Of a DNA stretch of 8,396 nt, positions 1 through 5,709 are shown piece after piece (positions within the stretch are counted from its first letter, which is position 1; every line of letters starts with the position of its first letter). The notes under the pieces are model-generated. The model had not been told where the DNA came from. It made no database searches and saw only the letters and a list, made by a program, of their open reading frames with translations. Origin of the DNA: CAYVQU01 sp964453155. Its GTDB lineage: Bacteria > Chloroflexota > Anaerolineae > Anaerolineales > UBA11858. Location of the stretch: NCBI GenBank assembly GCA_964453155.1, contig CAYVQU010000211.1, positions 1 to 8,396 on the forward strand, in the 5' to 3' direction. The position numbers and the translations under genes were made by a program.

Positions 1-64
1 CAAGAGTCTACACCATGACTGATCATTTGCATCCTAGATGTAGGGTAGAGAATTTAAAATTTAA

Positions 65-93
65 ATCCGTGAAATCCGTGTTTGTCCGTGTCC
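65..93. repeat. Half copy of the dispersed palindromic repeat (copy A)
   Basis: Only one arm is present: ATCCGTG at 65-71 and 74-80, then GTCCGTG at 84-90, ending in TCC. The unit steps are 9 then 10 bp, the same as in the right arms of copies D and E. No matching inverted arm is visible in positions 1-60, so this is a truncated or single-arm member. It lies 25 bp downstream of the fucI stop codon. The rest of positions 1-118 shows no gene that I can support. Confidence 0.7.
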
Positions 94-118
94 AATTTTA
101 TTTCATCGGGAAGAATTT

Positions 119-1930
119 TTAACCATACAATGGACCGAAATTGTCGCAGGCCCGGAAGTCGGCGCTCTCCAAATCCGCAGTCCCAAAGGCATTCCAGGTG
201 CTGGGGCGGAAGATTTTTTCTTCGGGAACGTTGTGCATATAAACCGGAATCCGCAGCATCGCTGCCAGGGTGATCAGATCAGCGCCGATGTGACCGTAGC
301 TGAAGGCCCCGTGGTTAGCACCCCAGGCATTCATCACGGCATACGGATCACTGAAGACTCCCGATCCAGTGGTACGCGGCACAAACCAGGTGGTCGGCCA
401 GGTTTCATTAGTGCGGGCATCGAGAACGTCGTGGACCTCATCAGGGAGTTCAACCACATGACCCTCCGCGATCTGCAGGACGGGGCCGAGACCCTGAACC
501 AGATTCAAGCGGCTCATGGTAATCGGCATTCCGCCGCGAGTGGTGAAATCGGTCGACCAACCGCCGCCGCGGAAGTATTCGGTCACGCCCGCACACCATT
601 CGGTGGCTTCCAGACATTTCTGGGCCTCTTCGGGAGCCACTTCCCACCAAGACTTGATGACCGGTTTGCCATCCACTTCTTGGTGGCCGGTGCCGTCGAG
701 GGCCGATGGGCCGGAGTTGATTAGATGTAATACACCATTCTCAGCCAACCCAGTCGGACGGTAGCCGGTAACGCGTTCGATGGCGTCGGCGCTCCAGTAG
801 GTGCGGACATCGGAGAAGACTTGGGCCGCGCCGGTCAGCAGGTGACCGAAGAGCATGCAGACCCCGTTAAGGGCATCGTTTTCGGTCGCGACGATATAGG
901 GCTGGCGGATGCCGTCCCAATCGAAGGACGTATTCACGATAGCTTCCATGAAGTCACCATTGGGCATGAAATCGGTCCAGTGGCGTTGGCCCTGGAAACC
1001 ACCCAAAATCCCATTGTGGCCAAGGGCTTCTTCGCCGAAGCCGATTTTCTCCAATTCGGGATTGCCGACCATCAAATCGCGGGCGATCAGGGTCATCTTG
1101 ACCGAGACTTCCCAATCGGCGTCTTTTTGCTCGCGAGTGCGCTGTTGGTCTTCAGGGTTAACGTCTTTGCCTTCCGGACAGTTGATCCGCACCCATTTCA
1201 GGGCCCGTTCAAATTCAACCGGATCATAAATATCTTCGTTCAGGCGGCGGATGAATTCGACCATATCAATGGCTTCCACCCGGATGCCCAGATATTGTTC
1301 GAAGAAGTTTTGATCGACAATCGAACCGCCAATCCCCATTGAGACGCCGCCCATGGAGACATAGCTCTTGCCCTGCATTGTGGCAACCGCTAAACCAGCC
1401 CGGGCAAAGCGCAATAATTTTTCTTGAACATCGGCTGGGATCGAGGTGTCATCGCTATCCTGGACATCGCGGCCGTAGATTCCGAAGGCTGGTACGCCTT
1501 TCTGGCTGTGGGCGGCTAACACCGCGGCCAGGTAGACTGCTCCGGGTCGTTCGGTGCCATTGAAACCCCAGACGGCTTTGGGCATCAGGGGGTCCATGTC
1601 CATGGTCTCGGAACCGTAGCACCAGCAGGGGGTCACGGTCAGGGAGACGCCCACACCCTCGCGGGCGAATTTTTCGGCGCATTGGGCCGCTTCAGCTACG
1701 CCACCGATGGTCGTGTCAGCGATCACGCATTCGACTGGTAAACCGTTGGCGTGGCGCAAGTTTTCACTTAAAAACGCCGCGACGTACACGGCCATATTCA
1801 TGGTCTGGTCTTCGAGGGATTCGCGCACGCCGCGGCGGCGGCCATCAATGGTCGGGCGGATGCCAATTTTAGGCATCGAGCCGACTAACCGGTTTTTAGG
1901 GGGATTAAGTTTCATATTTTTAGTGGTCAT
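119..1930 (-). CDS. fucI: L-fucose isomerase
   Basis: The protein (603 aa) interconverts L-fucose and L-fuculose in the cytoplasm, the first step of the classical fucose pathway; enzymes of this family also act on D-arabinose. It follows the remembered E. coli FucI sequence closely, from P-K-I-G-I-R-P near residue 20 to the terminal G-P-L-Y. Blocks seen include CWCYGSETMDMDP (102-114), WGFNGTERPGAVYLAA (121-136) and GFQGQRHWTD (311-320). The catalytic and Mn-binding residues known from E. coli (Glu337, Asp361, His528) correspond to Glu350, Asp374 and His540, with almost identical spacing. The open frame extends upstream to 2044, but the ATG at 1930 is preferred because AAGGAG lies 6 nt before it, and the upstream extension is low-complexity sequence running into repeat DNA. 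It is the last gene of the cluster here. No fuculokinase or aldolase gene is adjacent within the window. A D-arabinose isomerase role cannot be excluded. Confidence 0.97.
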   Translation of the reverse strand: MTTKNMKLNPPKNRLVGSMPKIGIRPTIDGRRRGVRESLEDQTMNMAVYVAAFLSENLRHANGLPVECVIADTTIGGVAEAAQCAEKFAREGVGVSLTVTPCWCYGSETMDMDPLMPKAVWGFNGTERPGAVYLAAVLAAHSQKGVPAFGIYGRDVQDSDDTSIPADVQEKLLRFARAGLAVATMQGKSYVSMGGVSMGIGGSIVDQNFFEQYLGIRVEAIDMVEFIRRLNEDIYDPVEFERALKWVRINCPEGKDVNPEDQQRTREQKDADWEVSVKMTLIARDLMVGNPELEKIGFGEEALGHNGILGGFQGQRHWTDFMPNGDFMEAIVNTSFDWDGIRQPYIVATENDALNGVCMLFGHLLTGAAQVFSDVRTYWSADAIERVTGYRPTGLAENGVLHLINSGPSALDGTGHQEVDGKPVIKSWWEVAPEEAQKCLEATEWCAGVTEYFRGGGWSTDFTTRGGMPITMSRLNLVQGLGPVLQIAEGHVVELPDEVHDVLDARTNETWPTTWFVPRTTGSGVFSDPYAVMNAWGANHGAFSYGHIGADLITLAAMLRIPVYMHNVPEEKIFRPSTWNAFGTADLESADFRACDNFGPLYG

Positions 1931-1936
1931 GCTATT

Positions 1937-1942
1937 CTCCTT
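1937..1942 (-). promoter_or_regulatory. Ribosome binding site that fixes the fucI start
   Basis: On the minus strand this reads AAGGAG, 6 nt before the ATG at 1930. The same AAGGAGAAT sequence with the same spacing precedes the binding-protein gene. This supports the start at 1930 over the upstream in-frame ATG at 2044. Confidence 0.85.
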
Positions 1943-1957
1943 GGTGAGTTTATCATG

Positions 1958-1987
1958 TTTATGGTATGCGTACCATAGTTGAGTAAA
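1958..1987 (-). promoter_or_regulatory. Weak candidate promoter for fucI
   Basis: On the minus strand a TTTACT -35-like box (1987-1982) and a CATAAA -10-like box (1963-1958) are 18 nt apart, each matching 4 of 6 consensus bases. The palindrome at 1960-1977 falls between and over these boxes, the usual layout for repression. The boxes are weak in AT-rich DNA and may be coincidental. The 212-bp gap to the preceding gene leaves room for a separate fucI promoter. Confidence 0.25.
1960..1977. promoter_or_regulatory. Candidate repressor operator upstream of fucI
   Basis: The sequence TATGGTATGCGTACCATA is an 18-bp palindrome with 16 of 18 positions symmetric: 7-bp arms TATGGTA/TACCATA around TGCG. 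It lies 29 bp upstream of the fucI start codon, outside any gene. Its size and symmetry fit a dimeric GntR- or LacI-type repressor site. No regulator gene is present in the window, so the family is a guess. A small RNA hairpin is an alternative reading. Confidence 0.5.
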
Positions 1988-2030
1988 AATTTTTCTATCT
2001 ATTCTACTTTTGTGCTTTAATAATTTTTTT

Positions 2031-2103
2031 GGACGCAGATACACGCAGAATACGCAGATTTTTTGGTATGTTTTTATCAGCGTTCATCTGCGTTATCTGC
2101 GTC
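2031..2103 (-). repeat. Dispersed palindromic repeat, CGCAGAT variant (copy B)
   Basis: Two arms of about 29 bp (2031-2059 and about 2075-2103) face each other across a T-rich loop of about 15 nt. Each arm carries three copies of a CGCAGAT-like unit and ends in GGA/TCC on the outside. In the left arm the unit starts are 10 then 9 bp apart; in the inverted right arm they are 9 then 10 apart. This is the mirror image of copy E, so B appears to lie in the opposite orientation. It occupies the gap between the complete URO-D-like gene and fucI. On the gene strand it is followed by A-rich rather than U-rich sequence, so it is not a classical intrinsic terminator for the URO-D-like gene. Confidence 0.85.
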
Positions 2104-2142
2104 CGATTTATTAAATATATTTTGGAACCAAACATTATATTT

Positions 2143-3381
2143 TTAACGGTACTCATCAATCGCCTCAAACATCGCCAGGATATTCTCCGGGGGGACGTCG
2201 GGCATAATATTGTGAACCGTGTTGAAAACGAAACCACCGCCCGGGGACAGGATTTCAATATTGCGGCAGGTGTGGTCTTTGACTGCCGCGGGGGTCGCCT
2301 TATTTAGGATCGAGCGAGTATCAGCACCGCCACCCCAGAAAGTGACATCTTTTCCGAATTCGCGTTTGAGTCGTTCGGGGTCCATATCGCGGGAATTGGT
2401 TTGAACGGGGTTTAAAACTTCGTAACCGGCTTCGATCAAATCAGGGATCAGCCGGTAAATGGAGCCGCAGGTATGTAAGAATGTGCGCATCTGACTATTT
2501 TTGTGGACATAATCACACAAGATGGTGTGCCGGGGTTTGAATAATTTCCGGTATGTGGCTGGGCTCATAAAGGGGCCAGTATCCATTCCCAGATCATCAC
2601 CAAAGCGCAAAATGTCGACCACATCGCCGACCGCGTTGCAGACGTTTTCCAGGGTTTTAAGATGGCGTACCATCAAGGCATCGAGCAGGCGTTCAACATT
2701 GGCCTGATCGAGGGCCAAATCCATCAGAAAGTTGTCCAGCCGCCGTAGGAATGTACCCCATTCAAATAAATTGCACCCCGCCACGACCATGATAGCCCGG
2801 TCGGTGCTTTCTCGGAGTTGAATGGCATTCGACCGCAGCTGCTCCCAAAAATCGGCGTTACCGGCATGATCCCACGGGCTGTGAGCTAACGCGGCCCAGT
2901 GGATTTTGCCCATGGCTTCATCCAGGTTGGCTCGGAATTCGTTTGGATAGCCATCCAGGAAGGGGAAAACGGTTTGATCGTAAAAAGTGGCCCCAGTCGG
3001 CATTACAGCGATCGGTTCCCCACCAACATAGGCCAAATAAGACCCATCGGGTTGCAATTCGGGTTGGAACCATTTGGGCTGCTGGGCCGTGCTGCCGTTC
3101 GCCAGCTCATAGTCGTGCCAATCTTCATCGTTCACATTAAAAGTGCGGCCCACATCCACGGCATCGATTTGAAAATAATCTAGAAATTCATCCGAGGGTT
3201 GGGCCACTTGCTGGACAATATCGTAAACCCAGTTGGTTTTGTTTTTGAAGGCCAGGTGATTAATAAGGTTGTCGTAGGCAATGGCCGAAATCCCAGAACT
3301 GGGGGTAGCCCCAATATCGACGGGCAAAACGTCGGGTTCTTGGTGGTCGATGGCAGCCAGGACACGTTCACGAGCGTTCAT
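2143..3381 (-). CDS. URO-D/MtaA-like family protein
   Basis: The 412-aa protein belongs to the uroporphyrinogen decarboxylase-like superfamily, which includes true haem-pathway HemE and cobalamin-dependent methyltransferase subunits such as MtaA and CmuA. The start (N-A-R-E-R-V-L-A-A-I-D-H-Q-E-P-D) is the usual opening of the methyltransferase-like branch. Other landmarks are GDDLGMDTGPFMSPATYRKL (261-280), His303-Thr-Cys305, and GGGFVFNTVHNI (381-392) followed by DVPPENILAMFEA. In MtaA-type enzymes a His-X-Cys pair and a later Cys bind zinc. Here the pair is kept, while His390 lies near where the later Cys is expected, as in many uncharacterised relatives. The ATG at 3381 has AGGA 6 nt upstream. 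It sits between transporter and fucI genes, which argues against a haem role and for a role in sugar metabolism, possibly methyl or carboxyl chemistry on the substrate. The reaction is unknown, and no corrinoid protein gene is visible. Confidence 0.88.
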   Translation of the reverse strand: MNARERVLAAIDHQEPDVLPVDIGATPSSGISAIAYDNLINHLAFKNKTNWVYDIVQQVAQPSDEFLDYFQIDAVDVGRTFNVNDEDWHDYELANGSTAQQPKWFQPELQPDGSYLAYVGGEPIAVMPTGATFYDQTVFPFLDGYPNEFRANLDEAMGKIHWAALAHSPWDHAGNADFWEQLRSNAIQLRESTDRAIMVVAGCNLFEWGTFLRRLDNFLMDLALDQANVERLLDALMVRHLKTLENVCNAVGDVVDILRFGDDLGMDTGPFMSPATYRKLFKPRHTILCDYVHKNSQMRTFLHTCGSIYRLIPDLIEAGYEVLNPVQTNSRDMDPERLKREFGKDVTFWGGGADTRSILNKATPAAVKDHTCRNIEILSPGGGFVFNTVHNIMPDVPPENILAMFEAIDEYR

Positions 3382-3394
3382 AATTTTTCCTACT

Positions 3395-3473
3395 TTGTAC
3401 GCGGATTCTACGGATTCAGCGGATATTCATTTTTCACGAAAAATCCGTGCAATCCGCGTAATCCGTGTACAAA
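3395..3473. repeat. Dispersed palindromic repeat, mixed CACGGAT/CGCGGAT (copy C)
   Basis: Arms 3395-3425 and 3443-3473 are 31 bp each, match at about 24 of 31 positions when inverted, and enclose a 17-nt loop. Both arms begin and end in TTTGTAC/GTACAAA and hold three CRCGGAT-like units at 9-bp steps. The structure ends 13 bp before the start codon of the URO-D-like gene, right beside its AGGA ribosome binding site, so the RNA form could influence translation of that gene. Confidence 0.85.
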
Positions 3474-3496
3474 AATGATATATCTGGTGCATTGTT

Positions 3497-3582
3497 AAGT
3501 TGAATTTTATGAAACCGCACCCTTCGATACGGCCAGAAGAAATTGGTCTACTCAGGATGCTGTTTGCCAAAAAACTCAACTT
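3497..3582. repeat. Inverted repeat enclosing a second repeat-like segment
   Basis: The segments AAGTTGAATTTT (3497-3508) and AAAACTCAACTT (3571-3582) are inverted copies with 11 of 12 matches, allowing one mismatch. They enclose a GC-richer stretch (about 3514-3560) with CCTTCGATACGG and CTCAGGATG, which resembles a type of intergenic repeat seen in other bacteria. It lies directly after the stop of the second permease gene and may form its mRNA 3' structure. The repeat identity is from memory and unchecked. Confidence 0.4.
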
Positions 3583-3586
3583 TGTA

Positions 3587-4480
3587 CTAGCCTTTCGTAG
3601 CACCGGAGGTCAAACCTTCCAGCAATTGGCGTTGGATCAGGGCCACGAAAATCACGGCCGGGATGAGCATTAGCACCGACATGGCCGTCATGCCGCGCCA
3701 ATCGGAAACAAATTGGCCGGTGAATTCGAACAGGGCCGGGGGGAAAGTGCGGGAGGCCGGGGTGCGGGTGATGATGCTGGAAAGCGCAAACTCGTTCCAG
3801 GAGGTCAGGAATGAGAAAATTCCCGCGGCAGCCGCGCCTGGCAAGGCCAGGGGCAAATCGACTCGGATGAAGGCGCCCCAGGCTGAACAGCCGTCGATCC
3901 GGGCGGCTTCATCCAATTCGTGGGGGATGGCCCGGAAAAAGCCGTCCATCAACCAGGCCGTAAAGGGGATGTTAAGGGCCACATAGGTCACGATCATGCC
4001 CACAATCGTGTCGGATAAATTAATCCGGGCATACATAATGAAGAGGGGCAAACTTAAGGCAATACCGGGGACGGCGCGGGCGAGCATCAGGCCCAGGTAA
4101 ATACCATTTTTGCCCCGGAACTTGAAGCGAGAGAAAACATATCCAGCCAGGGTGCCGAAGATCAAGGCGAAGAGGGTGCTGACCAGGGCGATGACAATCG
4201 AGTTGGTCGCATACTCGGCGATGGGAATCGAGCCGCCCATCCCAAACGCCCCATCGGGGGTCGGCATCCCAAATAAAATCCGGTAGGAATCGAGGGTAAA
4301 TCCTTCCGGGATCCACACCGGGGGGTGGGAATTGATCTCAGATCGGTTGCGAACTGAGGTGAGAATGATCCACAGGGCGGGGACAAAAAATACTAACAGG
4401 ATCAACCATAAAGCAACATCGTTGACAATATTTTTGACGCGATCCCGTTTGCGTGAGCTGCGATTTTTCTGGGCACTCAT
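3587..4480 (-). CDS. Carbohydrate ABC transporter permease, MalG type
   Basis: The 297-aa inner-membrane protein is the second permease of a CUT1-type sugar importer. About six hydrophobic segments can be seen, near residues 22-42, 92-114, 127-150, 155-176, 213-233 and 266-283. The cytoplasmic EAA loop that docks the ATPase is clear: Glu191-Ala-Ala with Gly197 and the Leu-Pro pair at 209-210. The C-terminus (L-I-Q-R-Q-L-L-E-G-L-T-S-G-A-T-K-G) is typical of MalG/UgpE-like subunits. The start ATG overlaps the stop codon of the upstream permease gene by 4 bp (ATGA), and GGAGG lies 9 nt before it inside that gene, so the two are probably co-translated. The substrate cannot be read from the permease, but the nearby FucI suggests a deoxy- or pentose sugar. 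Confidence 0.93.
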   Translation of the reverse strand: MSAQKNRSSRKRDRVKNIVNDVALWLILLVFFVPALWIILTSVRNRSEINSHPPVWIPEGFTLDSYRILFGMPTPDGAFGMGGSIPIAEYATNSIVIALVSTLFALIFGTLAGYVFSRFKFRGKNGIYLGLMLARAVPGIALSLPLFIMYARINLSDTIVGMIVTYVALNIPFTAWLMDGFFRAIPHELDEAARIDGCSAWGAFIRVDLPLALPGAAAAGIFSFLTSWNEFALSSIITRTPASRTFPPALFEFTGQFVSDWRGMTAMSVLMLIPAVIFVALIQRQLLEGLTSGATKG

Positions 4481-5424
4481 CGGTCATCACCTCCAGCCCA
4501 CCGGCTCTTGAGAACATTGCTAAAAAACATATAGGTAAACAAAAAGCTGAGAATCACCGTAATATACGACATCGCCGATCCCAGGGCAAACTGTTTGCCG
4601 TTGAACGCCAGGCGATTGACATACGTCCAGATCAGTTCGGTACGATTGCCGGGTCCGCCCCCCGTCATAATGCTGACGACGTCATAAGCCCGGGCCACAT
4701 CCAACGAGCGGATGGCCATGGCCGTATATACGAAAGGCATCAGCATCGGCAAGGTCAGGTGGCGGAATTTTTGCCAACCCGAAGCGCCATCCACTTCAGC
4801 GGCTTCGAAAGGTTCGACCGGGAGGGATAAAATTCCAGCTTCGAGAATAATGACCATAAAGGGAGTGCTCATCCAGATTTCGGCGATCAGGATGGCGATA
4901 AAACCCAGGGGTTTGTCGACCAACCAGGGGATGAAATGGGATTCCCCTGTAAACGTGTAGATGAGATTGTTGACCAACCCGACTTGGGCGTTGAAAAACC
5001 ATTTAAACTGGAAGCCCACCAAAATCGGGGCGAACATCATCGGCATCATCATCAAGGTGCGGGCTAACCCCTGACCCCGAATGGTGCGAGCCATTAATTG
5101 AGCGATTCCCAACCCGATCAGGAATTCCAGGTTAACGGCCAAACTGATGAATAAAATCGTCCGCCCAAAAGATTTCCAGAAGAGTGGATCGTCGAAGAAC
5201 AGCGTAAAGTAATTCTTGAATCCGACGAAATCGAATACCCCTGGGGAAGTCAGATTGTAACTCGTAAAGCTGATGTAGAGCGAATACAACATGGGGAAGC
5301 CGACAATGAGCAAAATAATGACAACACTCGGCATCAGCAAAGCGAACGGGAGATGACGTTCGGTAAATTGGAATCCCCTTCTACGTTTGGGAGGCGCTCC
5401 CTGAGAGGCGGCTTGAACAGTCAT
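4477..5424 (-). CDS. Carbohydrate ABC transporter permease, MalF/UgpA type
   Basis: The 315-aa inner-membrane protein is the first permease of the CUT1 importer. A basic N-terminus (K-R-R-R near residue 13) precedes a hydrophobic segment at about 27-50; further segments lie near 88-110, 125-140, 172-195, 228-240 and 284-305. The EAA loop is present (Glu207-Ala-Ala, Gly213, Leu-Pro at 225-226). The family motif T-G-G-G-P-G-N-R-T-E-L is at 254-264. The ribosome binding site is only a GA-rich stretch (AGAAAGAGA), so the start at 5424 rests mainly on protein length and N-terminal fit. It pairs with the overlapping MalG-type permease gene and follows the binding-protein gene after a 285-bp structured gap. 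No ATPase gene is present, so the pair may use an ATP-binding subunit encoded elsewhere. Confidence 0.93.
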   Translation of the reverse strand: MTVQAASQGAPPKRRRGFQFTERHLPFALLMPSVVIILLIVGFPMLYSLYISFTSYNLTSPGVFDFVGFKNYFTLFFDDPLFWKSFGRTILFISLAVNLEFLIGLGIAQLMARTIRGQGLARTLMMMPMMFAPILVGFQFKWFFNAQVGLVNNLIYTFTGESHFIPWLVDKPLGFIAILIAEIWMSTPFMVIILEAGILSLPVEPFEAAEVDGASGWQKFRHLTLPMLMPFVYTAMAIRSLDVARAYDVVSIMTGGGPGNRTELIWTYVNRLAFNGKQFALGSAMSYITVILSFLFTYMFFSNVLKSRWAGGDDR

Positions 5425-5442
5425 AGAGTCTCTTTCTGGGGT

Positions 5443-5470
5443 GTCAGGTTGCAGGTATCAGGTGACAGGA
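5443..5470. repeat. Short 7-bp tandem repeat (NNCAGGT, four units)
   Basis: Four consecutive 7-bp units read GTCAGGT, TGCAGGT, ATCAGGT and GACAGGA. They lie in the leader of the MalF-type permease gene, starting 19 bp upstream of its start codon. On the gene strand the units read ACCTGNN, with no obvious function. The segment resembles the other short-period intergenic repeats in this window. Confidence 0.6.
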
Positions 5471-5492
5471 AACTTGCATGACAATGATGATT

Positions 5493-5562
5493 TTGGACAC
5501 GGATTTCACGAACTCTATCAGGAACAAAAAAATCCGTGTGATCCGTGCAAATCCGTGTCCAA
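5493..5562. repeat. Dispersed palindromic repeat, CACGGAT type (copy D)
   Basis: The right arm (5531-5562) has three intact ATCCGTG units at 9- and 10-bp steps and ends in TCCAA. The left arm keeps an exact TTGGACACGGATTT match (5493-5506) and then decays through CACGAAC. The element looks like a full copy that has lost part of its left arm. It sits between the two hairpins downstream of the binding-protein gene and the first permease gene. Confidence 0.8.
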
Positions 5563-5586
5563 TTTCGGGGTTGTAAAGAACGAACT

Positions 5587-5651
5587 CGCTTGGCAGTTTT
5601 CGGAAAGAATTATGAAAAAGAAAACAGGTTCAAACCGAAAACTGCCAAGCG
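5587..5651 (-). repeat. Perfect 17-bp hairpin between binding-protein and permease genes
   Basis: CGCTTGGCAGTTTTCGG at 5587-5603 is exactly complementary in reverse to CCGAAAACTGCCAAGCG at 5635-5651, with a 31-nt A-rich loop. There is no U-run after it on the gene strand. An mRNA-stabilising or processing hairpin after the binding-protein gene, which usually needs higher expression than the permeases, is the simplest role. It may also be a mobile repeat present elsewhere in the genome. Confidence 0.75.
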
Positions 5652-5658
5652 GACAGCC

Positions 5659-5707
5659 GTGTGACGGTAAATCTGGCTGGTTTTATGTCAAGCACAAACC
5701 GTCACAC
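5659..5707 (-). repeat. 10-bp hairpin just after the binding-protein stop codon
   Basis: GTGTGACGGT (5659-5668) and ACCGTCACAC (5698-5707) are exact inverted copies around a 29-nt loop. The outer edge is 2 bp from the binding-protein stop codon. An alternative short stem, CAGCC with GGCTG, overlaps it, so two exclusive folds are possible. No U-tract follows, so full termination is doubtful. It may act with the neighbouring 17-bp hairpin to lower read-through or protect the upstream mRNA. Confidence 0.6.
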
Positions 5708-5709
5708 AC

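Noticed and set aside
821..1342. Plus-strand open frame of 173 codons within fucI
   Set aside because: It overlaps the conserved fucI coding region, resembles no known family, and is a shadow of that gene.
2004..2307. Short open frames over the repeat upstream of fucI, encoding Ile-Cys-Val-rich peptides
   Set aside because: The peptides are translations of the palindromic repeat units. Such repeat-derived frames are often mis-annotated as proteins.
2143..3381. Haem-pathway uroporphyrinogen decarboxylase (hemE)
   Set aside because: The N-terminus and the His-X-Cys and T-V-H-N-I motifs fit the methyltransferase-like branch, and the neighbours are sugar genes with no other haem genes present.
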